Below are positions 53,832 to 61,903 of a stretch of 64,000 nt of DNA, piece after piece. Position 1 is the stretch's first letter; the number at the start of each line of letters is the position of its first letter. The stretch lies in assembly GCF_001428255.1 (NCBI RefSeq), contig NZ_LMRW01000012.1:268715-332714 (forward strand), in the 5' to 3' direction. A model generated the notes under the pieces. That model was given only the letters and a program-made list of their open reading frames with translations. It made no database searches and was not told the origin of the DNA. The stretch comes from Agromyces sp. Soil535. Its GTDB lineage: Bacteria > Actinomycetota > Actinomycetes > Actinomycetales > Microbacteriaceae. The position numbers and the translations under genes were made by a program.

Positions 53832-54860
53832 TCACGTGGCGCGTTCGAGGCGCTCGCGTTCGCGTCGCTCACGCTCGGCCTGTTCGCGCTCCTCCTTCTC
53901 GCGGGCGTGCTTCTCGCGCTCCAGCGCGTGCTTGATCGCCTCGCGCTCTCGCTTGCGGGCCTCGCGGAGGGCCTTCTCGGCCTCCCGCCGCGCCTTCGCG
54001 GCTTCGCGCACCTGCTTGTCGCGGGGGAGCGCGAGCTCGGGCGCAGGCGGCTCGGGCTGCGCCACGGTGCGCCCCTGCTCGACGCGGCCGACGTGGTACT
54101 CGATGCCGTCGAGGATGCGCTGGAGTCCGAACTCGAAGTCGTCGTCGGTGTCGGCGGACCCCGCCCCCGGCTCAGCGACGTACCCGCCGGCGGCGAGCAG
54201 CGGACTGAGGTACGGGAACCGCTCGGGGGTGACGAGCTCGTTGAGCGCCTCGAAGAAGTTCTCGCCCGTGACATCCGCCGGGTCGGAGGCCGCTGCCGCC
54301 GCGGCTCCGATGTCCCGCTCCTGCGCGCCCGTGGCTCGCACGTAGCTCGTGACGAGCAACAGGGCTGACATCTTCTCGCCGTCGCTCAAGGGGAGCGAGC
54401 GCACCTCGCGGAGGAACCAGTCCACGATGGTGAGGCTGTTCGGCGTGATCGGCGCCCCCGAGATCGGGATGTCCACGAGCCACGGATGCTCCCGATAGGC
54501 GGCGCGCATGGCGAGCACCCATGCCGTGACGCCGTCGCGCCAGTTGCGCTCGAGCAGGTCGTCGGGCACGGGCACGACGCTTCCGCTCTCCTGCATGAGG
54601 AGGATGAGGTCGTCCTTGCTCGTGACGTAGCGGTAGAGCGACATGGTGGTGAAGCCGAGCGATGCGGCGACCCGGCTCATCGAGACCGCCCCCAGGCCCT
54701 CCGCGTCGGCGATCTCGATGGCGGCGTCGACGATGCGCTCGATCGAGAGTTCGCGCTTCGGGCCGCGCTGCGGGTGGGCCGCGATGCCCCAGGCGAGCGC
54801 GACGCCTCGGGGGAGTTCGGGGTCGGGCCGCTCGGCGTCGGGTGGCGTGGGGTTCGGCAT
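53832..54860 (-). CDS. TetR/AcrR-family repressor with long charged tail
   Basis: 342 residues. HTH at about residues 38-82 (SIERIVDAAIEIADAEGLGAVSMSRVAASLGFTTMSLYRYVTSKD). Ligand domain to about 265 resembles the TetR_C group found with antibiotic exporters. The last about 60 residues are almost only Arg, Lys, Glu and Ala (AREKEEREQAERERRERE), predicted as a single charged helix, unusual in TetR proteins. Divergent from the ABC exporter genes; a perfect inverted repeat in the shared region is the likely operator. Confidence 0.85.
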   Translation of the reverse strand: MPNPTPPDAERPDPELPRGVALAWGIAAHPQRGPKRELSIERIVDAAIEIADAEGLGAVSMSRVAASLGFTTMSLYRYVTSKDDLILLMQESGSVVPVPDDLLERNWRDGVTAWVLAMRAAYREHPWLVDIPISGAPITPNSLTIVDWFLREVRSLPLSDGEKMSALLLVTSYVRATGAQERDIGAAAAAASDPADVTGENFFEALNELVTPERFPYLSPLLAAGGYVAEPGAGSADTDDDFEFGLQRILDGIEYHVGRVEQGRTVAQPEPPAPELALPRDKQVREAAKARREAEKALREARKREREAIKHALEREKHAREKEEREQAERERRERERLERAT

Positions 54861-54882
54861 CGGCTCCCGTTCTCGATCGGTC

Positions 54883-54939
54883 TTGACGACAGTCTAGAAC
54901 TGTGTATTACTTAAACAACAGTGCATTACATACACAGTT
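54883..54939. promoter_or_regulatory. TetR operator and exporter promoter
   Basis: AACTGTGTAT (54898-54907) and ATACACAGTT (54930-54939) are a 10-bp perfect inverted repeat with 22 nt between. TTGACG (54883-54888) and TATTAC (54905-54910), 16 nt apart, form a plausible promoter for the ABC genes that the left arm overlaps. TGTGTATTAC and AGTGCATTAC also repeat directly about 19 nt apart. The minus-strand TAGACT (54897-54892) may serve the repressor gene. Confidence 0.7.
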
Positions 54940-54979
54940 TGCGCCATACGCAGACGATTTCGATTGAAAGGAGCAGGCT

Positions 54980-55891
54980 ATGACGTTCGCCATCGACGCT
55001 CGCGGTCTCCGCAAGCGCTTCGGTCGCACCGAGGTGCTCTCGGGGCTCGACCTCGCGGTGCCGGCAGGCACCGTGTTCGCATTGCTCGGGCCGAACGGCG
55101 CGGGCAAGACCACGACGATCAACATCCTGACGACCCTCGTGCGAGCCGATTCGGGCACCGCGCTCGTGGCCGGGCACGACGTGGTCGCCGACGCCGAGGG
55201 CGTCAAGGAACGCATCGGGCTCACGGGGCAGTCCGCCGCCGTCGACGAGGTGCTCACGGGCACCGAGAACCTCGTGATGATGGCTCGCCTCTCGGGGCTC
55301 GGGCGCCGTGCCGCACGCGACCGTGCGGCCGAGCTCCTCGAGCGCTTCGACCTCGTCGAGGCCGCGGGCCGGCGCGTCGGCACGTACTCGGGCGGCATGC
55401 GCCGCCGGCTCGACCTCGCGCTCAGCCTCATCGTCGCGCCGGCCGTGCTGTTCCTCGACGAGCCGACGACCGGCCTCGACACGCGCAGCCGTCAGGAGCT
55501 CTGGAGCGTCATCCGCTCGCTGGCGGGCGCCGGCACGACCGTCTTCCTCACGACCCAGTACCTCGAGGAGGCCGACCGGCTGGCGGACCGGATCGCGGTG
55601 CTCGACCGCGGCCGAGTCGCCGCTGAGGGCACCGCCGATGAGCTGAAGGCCCGCATCGGCGGCGACGTCGTGGAGCTGCGCGATGCCGACGGCGAGCTGC
55701 TACTGGAGCTTCCCACCGACGGCAGCGTGCACGGCCTGCGCGCGGCGATCGACGAGCTCGACCACGCCCCTGCGGCCGCCGCAGCCGGGGTCGCCGTCTC
55801 CATCCGGCGCCCCAGCCTCGACGACGTGTTCCTCGCCATCACCGCCCGCGGCGCGGCATCCGCTTCGCCCGAACTCCTCGAAGCGAAGTGA
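54980..55891 (+). CDS. ABC transporter ATPase, DrrA-like (drug export)
   Basis: 303 residues. Walker A LLGPNGAGKTTTIN, signature YSGGMRRRLDLALSL, Walker B VLFLDEPTTGLD, H-loop LTTQYLEEADRLADRI. The C-terminal extension (about 225-303) is typical for DrrA/daunorubicin-resistance ATPases. Works with the adjacent permease to export a lipophilic compound. Start has AAGGAG upstream. Stop overlaps the permease GTG. Confidence 0.92.
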   Translation: MTFAIDARGLRKRFGRTEVLSGLDLAVPAGTVFALLGPNGAGKTTTINILTTLVRADSGTALVAGHDVVADAEGVKERIGLTGQSAAVDEVLTGTENLVMMARLSGLGRRAARDRAAELLERFDLVEAAGRRVGTYSGGMRRRLDLALSLIVAPAVLFLDEPTTGLDTRSRQELWSVIRSLAGAGTTVFLTTQYLEEADRLADRIAVLDRGRVAAEGTADELKARIGGDVVELRDADGELLLELPTDGSVHGLRAAIDELDHAPAAAAAGVAVSIRRPSLDDVFLAITARGAASASPELLEAK

Positions 55892-56697
55892 CGACCATGA
55901 CGACCATGACAGCCATGACGACCCCCGCCCGCCCGCGCCTCGGCGCCTTCACCGCCGAGTCCACCTTCATCTCGCGCAGCTTCATCCATTCGGTGCGCGA
56001 CGTGGAGGCCCTGCTCATGGCCGTGGTGCTGCCCACGATGCTCATGCTGATGTTCACCTGGATCTTCGGCAACGCCATCGACCCGTCGGGCGGCTACGTC
56101 GACTACGTCGTGCCCGGCATCATCCTGCTGTGCGCCGGGTTCGGTGCCTCGTCCACGGCGATCTCGGTCTCGCGCGACATGACCACCGGCATCATCGACC
56201 GGTTCCGCACGATGCCGATCCGCAGCGGCGCGGTGCTCACCGGCCATGTCGTCGCGAGCCTCGCGCGCAACCTCGTCGCGACCGCCGTCGTCATCGCGGT
56301 CGCGTTGCTCGTCGGGTTCCGCCCGGTGGCGACGCCGCTCGAGTGGCTCGCGGTGGTCGGGGTCGTCGCGCTGTACATCCTCGCGATCACCTATCTGTTC
56401 GCGGCGATCGGCCTCGCGGCGTCCACGCCCGAGGCGGCCAGCGGCTTCGGCTTCATCCTGCTGTTCCTGCCGTATGTCTCGAGCGCGTTCGTGCCGGTCG
56501 AGACGATGCCGGAGTGGCTGCAGTGGATCGCCGAGAACCAGCCGATCACGCCCGTGATCGAGACGATCCGCGCCCTGCTCATGGGCACGCCGCTCGGCGA
56601 CTCGGCGTGGTGGGCGATCGGGTGGTGCCTCGGCATCATCGCGGTGTCCATGGTGTGGGGCGCCTGGCTCTTCCTCCGCAAGGCGGGCCGCCGCTGA
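55888..56697 (+). CDS. ABC-2 type permease, DrrB-like
   Basis: 269 residues with six hydrophobic helices. ABC-2 features: TFISRSFIHSVRDVEALLMAVVLPTMLMLMFTW-like first helix region, GIIDRFRTMPIRSGAVLTGHV cytoplasmic segment, PYVSSAFVPVETMP loop. Start GTG 55888 overlaps the ATPase stop; three in-frame ATGs (55897, 55906, 55915), formed by short ATGACGACC-like repeats, are alternatives. Exports the substrate selected by the TetR-controlled system. Confidence 0.87.
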   Translation: MTTMTTMTAMTTPARPRLGAFTAESTFISRSFIHSVRDVEALLMAVVLPTMLMLMFTWIFGNAIDPSGGYVDYVVPGIILLCAGFGASSTAISVSRDMTTGIIDRFRTMPIRSGAVLTGHVVASLARNLVATAVVIAVALLVGFRPVATPLEWLAVVGVVALYILAITYLFAAIGLAASTPEAASGFGFILLFLPYVSSAFVPVETMPEWLQWIAENQPITPVIETIRALLMGTPLGDSAWWAIGWCLGIIAVSMVWGAWLFLRKAGRR

Positions 56698-56713
56698 CGA
56701 CGGGGGAGCAGGC

Positions 56714-56768
56714 GACGGATGCCGCGGGCCGCACGGGCTCGCGGCATCCGTCGCGGCTCGCGGCATCC
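56714..56768. terminator. Terminator hairpin plus an extra copy of its right arm
   Basis: GACGGATGCCGCG (56714-56726) pairs perfectly with CGCGGCATCCGTC (56740-56752); inner GGCC/GGGCT extends the stem. The right arm is repeated directly (CTCGCGGCATCCGTC at about 56757-56771), giving three copies of the dispersed 9-mer in 52 bp. Located between the convergent permease and HAD genes. Confidence 0.85.
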
Positions 56769-56773
56769 GTCGT

Positions 56774-57415
56774 TCAGGCGACGCCCCGCTCGGCGGCGAA
56801 CGCCTCGATCGCCTCGACGAGCGCGTCCGTGTTGTAGCCGCCTCCGATCTCGAGCAGCTGGAACCCCGTGATGCCGACCGCCTCCGCGCCGCGGACGTTC
56901 GCGCCCGAGTCGTCGACGAGCATCGCGTCGACGGCCGGGATGCCGAACCGGCTGAGCGCGCGGGTGTAGATGCGGGCCTCGGGCTTGCGGGCGCCGAGCA
57001 CCGCCGAGACCAGGTCGTTCTCGCCGAGCACCCCCGCGACCTCGGGGGCGAGGTCGTGCAGCGAGTCGCGGAAGATGATCGGGTTGTTCGACAGCAGCGA
57101 CACGGTGCCGAGCTCCCCCGCCCGCCGGAGCGCCGCGAACGACGCGGGGATCGGGGTCATGGCGGCGCGGCGCGCCTCGCGCCATCCGTCGGCGGTGAGC
57201 GATGCGCCGGTCACGTCGTTGAACGCCGCGAGGTACTCATCGGTCGAGAGGTACTCGCCCGACTCGGCGGCGGCCTCATGTCCGCCCTCCCACCAGGTCT
57301 TCGCCAGGGTGTACTGGCTGACGCCCGTGAGCTCGGCGAGCCTCGGCAGGCGCTTGCGGAAGTCGTAGGCGTAGAGCGTCTTGTCGAAATCGAAGAGGAA
57401 CAGCGGCGTGCCCAT
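56774..57415 (-). CDS. HAD-superfamily phosphatase
   Basis: 213 residues. Motif I LFLFDFDKTLYAYD with both Asp (residues 9 and 11), motif II SLLSNNPIIF, motif III Lys in GARKPEARIY, motif IV MLVDDSGANVRGAEAVG. Cap domain between residues 20 and 95 is helical. General small-molecule phosphatase; substrate unknown. CATACT lies 6 nt before the ATG. The divergent sua5 start is 42 bp away. Confidence 0.82.
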   Translation of the reverse strand: MGTPLFLFDFDKTLYAYDFRKRLPRLAELTGVSQYTLAKTWWEGGHEAAAESGEYLSTDEYLAAFNDVTGASLTADGWREARRAAMTPIPASFAALRRAGELGTVSLLSNNPIIFRDSLHDLAPEVAGVLGENDLVSAVLGARKPEARIYTRALSRFGIPAVDAMLVDDSGANVRGAEAVGITGFQLLEIGGGYNTDALVEAIEAFAAERGVA

Positions 57416-57457
57416 GCCCCGAGTATGGCAAGCGTGCTGGTCTAGAATCGAGCGGTC

Positions 57458-58321
57458 ATGACTCCCATCTACGACTGTTCGGTCGATACCCAGCTGCTCA
57501 CCGGCATGCGGCTCGCTCGCGGCGCCATCGGACGCGGCGAGCTCGTGGTGATCCCCACCGACACGGTCTACGGTGTGGCCGCCGACGCGTTCGACCCGGC
57601 GGCGGTCACGCGCCTGCTCGAGGCGAAGGGCCGCGAGCGCTCGTCGCCGCCGCCCGTGCTCATCCCCGGCATCCCCACGCTCGACGCCCTCGCGGCCGAC
57701 GTGCCCGAGCCGGTGCGCCGGCTCGTCGCGGAGTTCTGGCCCGGCGGGCTCACGGTGATCCTGCACGCGCAGCCGTCGCTGCAGTGGGACCTCGGCGAGA
57801 CGCGCGGCACGGTCGCGCTGCGCATGCCGGCGAACCCGATCGCGCTCGAGCTCCTGTCCGAGACCGGCCCGCTCGCCGTGTCGAGCGCGAACCTCTCCGG
57901 GCAGCCCTCCGCCACGACCGCGACCGACGCCGAGGCGATGCTCGGCGACGCCGTCACCGTCTACCTCGACGGCGGCCCCGCGGGCGAGGCATACGAGGCG
58001 ACCGGCGAGCGCCAGGGCGACACCAGCTCGACCATCGTCGACGCCACCGGGCTCGACGCCGACGGGGGAGTGCTCCGGATCGTTCGCGCGGGCGTCATCT
58101 CGCGCGAACGCATCGCGGCGATCGTCGGCGAGGACCTGCTCGCGCCGGGCGACGCGGCGCCCGCCGCAGACGGTGAGCCGGCGGATGCCGCCGCGGCATC
58201 CGGTGCGCCCGACACCGCCGAGCCCGCCGCGGGCGTGGCCGCAGAACCCGCCGCAGGCGGTGAGCCGGCGGCATCCGATCGCGACACCGCCGACGACGGA
58301 GCGGGTGCCGCCGCCTCATGA
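57458..58321 (+). CDS. tsaC: L-threonylcarbamoyladenylate synthase (Sua5/YrdC)
   Basis: 287 residues. YrdC core at about 15-205: GELVVIPTDTVYGVAADAFD, KGRERSSPPPVLIPG, FWPGGLTVIL, RMPANPIALELL and SANLSGQPSATTA. Makes threonylcarbamoyl-AMP for tRNA t6A37. The last about 65 residues are Ala/Glu/Asp/Pro low complexity with three copies of the dispersed 9-mer (58183, 58193, 58268), unlike the conserved core. TAGAAT (57443-57448) is 9 nt before the ATG. Stop overlaps wecA (ATGA). Confidence 0.9.
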   Translation: MTPIYDCSVDTQLLTGMRLARGAIGRGELVVIPTDTVYGVAADAFDPAAVTRLLEAKGRERSSPPPVLIPGIPTLDALAADVPEPVRRLVAEFWPGGLTVILHAQPSLQWDLGETRGTVALRMPANPIALELLSETGPLAVSSANLSGQPSATTATDAEAMLGDAVTVYLDGGPAGEAYEATGERQGDTSSTIVDATGLDADGGVLRIVRAGVISRERIAAIVGEDLLAPGDAAPAADGEPADAAAASGAPDTAEPAAGVAAEPAAGGEPAASDRDTADDGAGAAAS

Positions 58322-59595
58322 CCCTGTTCCTCGCGCTCGCCCTGGTGGCCGCGGTCGTCACGTTCGGCGGGTCCGTGCTGGTGTGGAAGCTGAGCCTCAA
58401 GTACCGGCTCTACCCGAAGATCCGCGAGCGCGACGTGCACACGCGCCCGACGCCCCGACTCGGCGGCATCGCGATGTTCGTCGGCATCCTCGCGTCGATC
58501 GGCGCCGCCGCGTTCGTGTCGACGCTCGGCTCCTCGAGGTTCTCGATCGTCTCGATCGTCTTCCAGAACCCCAACCAGATGCTCGCGATCCTCGGCGCGG
58601 CCCTGCTCATCGTGCTCATCGGCGTGGCCGACGACATCTGGGACCTCGACTGGACCACCAAGCTGGCGGGCCAGTTCATCGCCGCCGGCCTGATCGCGTG
58701 GCAGGGCGTCTCGATCGTGTCGCTCCCGATCGGCGGAATCACCGTCGGCTCGTCGTGGATGAGCGCCACGATCACCGTGTTCACGATCGTGCTCGTGATG
58801 AACGCGATCAACTTCATCGACGGGCTCGACGGGCTCGTCGCGGGCGTCGCCCTCATCGCGAACGGCGTGTTCTTCCTCTACACGTACCTGCTCGTGCAGA
58901 AGACGTCGCCCCTCAACTACTTCAACCTCGCGTCACTGCTCGCGATCGTGCTCGTGGGCGCCTGCGTCGGGTTCCTCCCGCTCAACTGGCACCCCGCGAA
59001 GCTCTTCATGGGCGACGCGGGGGCCCTCCTCATCGGCCTGCTCATGGCCACCTCGGCCATCGCGGTCACGGGCCAGATCGACCCGGCGTCGCTCGGGCTC
59101 GGCGAGCTGTTCCCCGCGTTCATCCCGATCATCCTGCCGTTCGCGGTGCTCCTCATCCCGCTCCTCGACTTCGGGCTCGCGGTCGTCAGGCGCCTGCGGG
59201 CCGGCAAGTCGCCGTTCTCGGCCGACCGCAAGCACCTGCACCACCGCCTGCTCGACATGGGTCACTCCCACCTGAACGCGGTGCTCATCTTCTACGGCTG
59301 GACGGCCGTCGCCTCGATCGGATGCCTCCTGTCCTTCGTGTTCCCCGTGTACTTCGGCATCCCGTCGTGGTGGGCGTTCCTGCTGCTCGGCCTCGGGTTC
59401 CTGGTCTGCGCGGCGATCACGCTCGCGCCCCTCGGACGCCGTAAGCGCCTGACCGTGGCGGCCGAGGCCGAGTCGGCGGACACCCCCGAGGCAGCGGTGT
59501 TCGACGAGTTCGAGACCGCCCCGGTCCCGGTTCAGGGCGCGCGGTTAGAATCGGGGGACCCCGAACTGGAGCACGATGACCGACGCACGCCCTGA
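58318..59595 (+). CDS. wecA: Undecaprenyl-phosphate sugar-1-phosphate transferase (WecA/MraY family)
   Basis: 425 residues with about eleven hydrophobic helices. Catalytic motifs: VADDIWDLDW, NAINFIDGLDGLVAG, GDAGALLIG and KHLHHRLLDMGHSH. Starts cell-envelope glycan synthesis by loading GlcNAc-1-P on undecaprenyl phosphate at the cytoplasmic face; in actinobacteria the homologue is usually named Rfe/WecA. The acidic C-terminal tail overlaps the next gene by 20 nt, and TAGAAT at 59546-59551 inside it could be a promoter for that gene. Confidence 0.9.
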   Translation: MTLFLALALVAAVVTFGGSVLVWKLSLKYRLYPKIRERDVHTRPTPRLGGIAMFVGILASIGAAAFVSTLGSSRFSIVSIVFQNPNQMLAILGAALLIVLIGVADDIWDLDWTTKLAGQFIAAGLIAWQGVSIVSLPIGGITVGSSWMSATITVFTIVLVMNAINFIDGLDGLVAGVALIANGVFFLYTYLLVQKTSPLNYFNLASLLAIVLVGACVGFLPLNWHPAKLFMGDAGALLIGLLMATSAIAVTGQIDPASLGLGELFPAFIPIILPFAVLLIPLLDFGLAVVRRLRAGKSPFSADRKHLHHRLLDMGHSHLNAVLIFYGWTAVASIGCLLSFVFPVYFGIPSWWAFLLLGLGFLVCAAITLAPLGRRKRLTVAAEAESADTPEAAVFDEFETAPVPVQGARLESGDPELEHDDRRTP

Positions 59596-60055
59596 GCCCT
59601 CCGACCGCACGCCCACCTCGAACCCGGTGCTCCGAAGGGCCCTCGCCTGGGGCGGAGTGCTGGCCGCGATCGTCCTCGTCGTGAGCGGCATCCTGGGCCT
59701 CGTGTTCGCAGGCACGGAGGGCCTCATCAGCGCCCTCCTCGGCACGCTCATGGCCATGGTGTTCATGGGCATCACCGCGGCCAGCATCCTCCTCGCCAAC
59801 CGGTTCGCCTCGAGCGACGTCTTCGTCGGCGTGTTCTTCGGCATCGTGCTCGGCGGCTGGCTGCTCAAGTTCATCGTCTTCATCGTGCTCGTCGTGGTGC
59901 TCCGCGACGCCTCCTGGCTGAACTCGACGGTGCTCTTCCTGAGCCTCGTCGCGGGGGTCATCGTTTCGCTCGTCGTCGACGTGCTCGTCGTCGCCAAGTC
60001 CCGGATCCCGTACGTGAGCGACGTCCGGCTGCCCAAGGCTCCGACCGACGACTGA
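59576..60055 (+). CDS. AtpI-like membrane protein
   Basis: 159 residues with four hydrophobic helices (about 24-43, 47-70, 79-107 and 115-138). Placed directly before atpB, where AtpI-like proteins, which help c-ring assembly or Mg2+ supply, are found. Primary sequence is weakly conserved in this group, so the name rests mainly on topology and position. GGAG lies 5 nt upstream of the ATG. It overlaps wecA by 20 nt. Confidence 0.7.
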   Translation: MTDARPEPSDRTPTSNPVLRRALAWGGVLAAIVLVVSGILGLVFAGTEGLISALLGTLMAMVFMGITAASILLANRFASSDVFVGVFFGIVLGGWLLKFIVFIVLVVVLRDASWLNSTVLFLSLVAGVIVSLVVDVLVVAKSRIPYVSDVRLPKAPTDD

Positions 60056-60069
60056 GGCCCCCTCGGCGA

Positions 60070-60099
60070 TTCGTCCGGGGCCGGAAGTATTGCTAGAGT
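60070..60099 (+). promoter_or_regulatory. Candidate promoter of the ATP synthase operon
   Basis: TTCGTC (60070-60075) and TAGAGT (60094-60099), 18 nt apart. The leader of about 135 nt contains an imperfect hairpin at 60122-60144 with a TTCG loop (CCGC-CC-GGC-TTCG-GCC-TGT-GCGG). Confidence 0.5.
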
Positions 60100-60240
60100 G
60101 ATGGGGATCCCCCAACGGTTTCCGCCCGGCTTCGGCCTGTGCGGAATCCGTTTCCGATGTTCGTCGACGCGAGAGCCGAGCTCCACGCCCCGAAACAGGA
60201 GATAGCGCTGCTAGCTAACGCTCTGAACCTGCTGGTTCCG

Positions 60241-61020
60241 ATGTCAACCGATGATGGTGGCTTCCACGGGCCGTCGATCGAGGAATTCTTCCCCGGGGCC
60301 CTGCTCTTCGGCGGCACCCCCTTCGAGATCAACCGCATCACCCTCGTGCGCATCGTCGCCGTGGTCGCGCTGCTCCTCGTCTTCTGGCTCGGCACCCGCC
60401 GGATGACGGTCGTGCCGGGCCGATTCCAGAGCCTCGTCGAGATGGGCCTCGACCTCGTGCGCGTGAACATCGCCGACGACCTGCTCGGCAAGAAGGACGG
60501 CAAGCGGTTCCTGCCGATCCTCACCACCATGTTCTTCATGATCCTGTTCATGAACCTCACGGGAGTCATCCCGTTCCTGAACATCGCCGGCACGTCCGTG
60601 ATCGGCGTGCCCCTCGTGCTCGCGATCGTCGCGTACGTCGCCTTCATCTACGCGGGCGTCAAGAAGAACCCGGTGAACTTCTTCAAGAACTCGCTGTTCC
60701 CCTCGGGTGTTCCGTGGCCCGTGTACATCATCGTCACGCCCATCGAGATCATCTCGACCTTCATCATCCGGCCGATCACGCTCACGCTCCGACTCATGAT
60801 GAACATGATCGTCGGGCACCTCCTGCTCGTGCTCTTCTTCGCGGCCACGCAGTTCTTCGTCATCCAGCTCGGCGGCTGGTACACCCTCCTCGGCGTCGGG
60901 AGCCTGGCGTTCGGCCTCGTCTTCACGCTCTTCGAGATCCTCGTCGCCGTCCTGCAGGCCTACGTCTTCGCGCTCCTCACCGCGGTCTACATCCAGCTCG
61001 CGGTGGCGGAAGAGCACTGA
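60241..61020 (+). CDS. atpB: ATP synthase F0 subunit a
   Basis: 259 residues from ATG 60241. Five or six hydrophobic helices; the essential Arg lies in PITLTLRLMMNMIVGHLL; the end FEILVAVLQAYVFALLTAVYIQLAVAEEH is characteristic. Forms the proton half-channels beside the c ring. The start is uncertain: ATG 60157 and GTG 60139 are in frame but the latter lies within the leader hairpin, and AGGAG at about 60197-60201 would suit a start near 60208. The common beginning DGGFHGPSIEEFFP favours 60241. Confidence 0.9.
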   Translation: MSTDDGGFHGPSIEEFFPGALLFGGTPFEINRITLVRIVAVVALLLVFWLGTRRMTVVPGRFQSLVEMGLDLVRVNIADDLLGKKDGKRFLPILTTMFFMILFMNLTGVIPFLNIAGTSVIGVPLVLAIVAYVAFIYAGVKKNPVNFFKNSLFPSGVPWPVYIIVTPIEIISTFIIRPITLTLRLMMNMIVGHLLLVLFFAATQFFVIQLGGWYTLLGVGSLAFGLVFTLFEILVAVLQAYVFALLTAVYIQLAVAEEH

Positions 61021-61299
<279 letters not shown>

Positions 61300-61330
61300 T
61301 CCGCTTCCGCCGCAATCTAAGGAGGCCAAT

Positions 61331-61900
61331 GTGCTCCACGCAGTTCTGAGCGCTGCGACCGAGGCAGCCGAGGAGAACATGAGCCCGGTCGTCCCCGAGT
61401 TGTACGACATCATCGGGTCGTTGATCTGCTTCGTCATCATCCTCGTCTTCTTCTGGAGGTATGCGCTGCCGCGCGTGCAGAAGCTGCTCGACGAGCGCGC
61501 CGAGGCCATCGAGGGCAACATCGCGAAGGCCGACGAGGCCCAGCGCAAGGCGGAGGCGGCACTCGAGGAGTACACCGCCCAGCTCGCCGACGCTCGCGTC
61601 GAGGCCGGTCGCATCCGCGAGACCGCCCGCGACGACGGCAAGAAGATCGTCGCCGAGGCGAAGGAGCAGGCCACCGGTGAGGCGGCCCGCATCACCGCGA
61701 CCGCACAGGCGCAGATCGAGGCCGAGCGCCAGGCCGCGCTCGTCTCGCTCCGCTCCGACGTCGGCACCCTGGCGATCGACCTCGCGTCGGGCGTCATCGG
61801 CGAGAGCCTCGCCGACGACCGCAAGGCGCAGAGCGTCGTCGATCGCTTCCTCGAGGACCTCGAGGCGAGCGAGCAGGCGGCCGCCGGAGGGAAGAAGTAA
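61331..61900 (+). CDS. atpF: ATP synthase F0 subunit b
   Basis: 189 residues. One N-terminal transmembrane helix (IIGSLICFVIILVFFW) then a long charged coiled coil (KLLDERAEAIEGNIAKADEAQ). Forms the peripheral stalk linking F0 to F1. GTG start with AAGGAGG upstream. An internal ATG at 61380 (MSPVVPELYDI) is a possible alternative. Confidence 0.93.
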   Translation: MLHAVLSAATEAAEENMSPVVPELYDIIGSLICFVIILVFFWRYALPRVQKLLDERAEAIEGNIAKADEAQRKAEAALEEYTAQLADARVEAGRIRETARDDGKKIVAEAKEQATGEAARITATAQAQIEAERQAALVSLRSDVGTLAIDLASGVIGESLADDRKAQSVVDRFLEDLEASEQAAAGGKK

Positions 61901-61903
61901 TCC

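Noticed and set aside
53811-54400. Plus-strand frame opposite the TetR gene (53836-54345)
   Set aside because: Ser/Arg-rich mirror of the charged TetR tail; no coding features.
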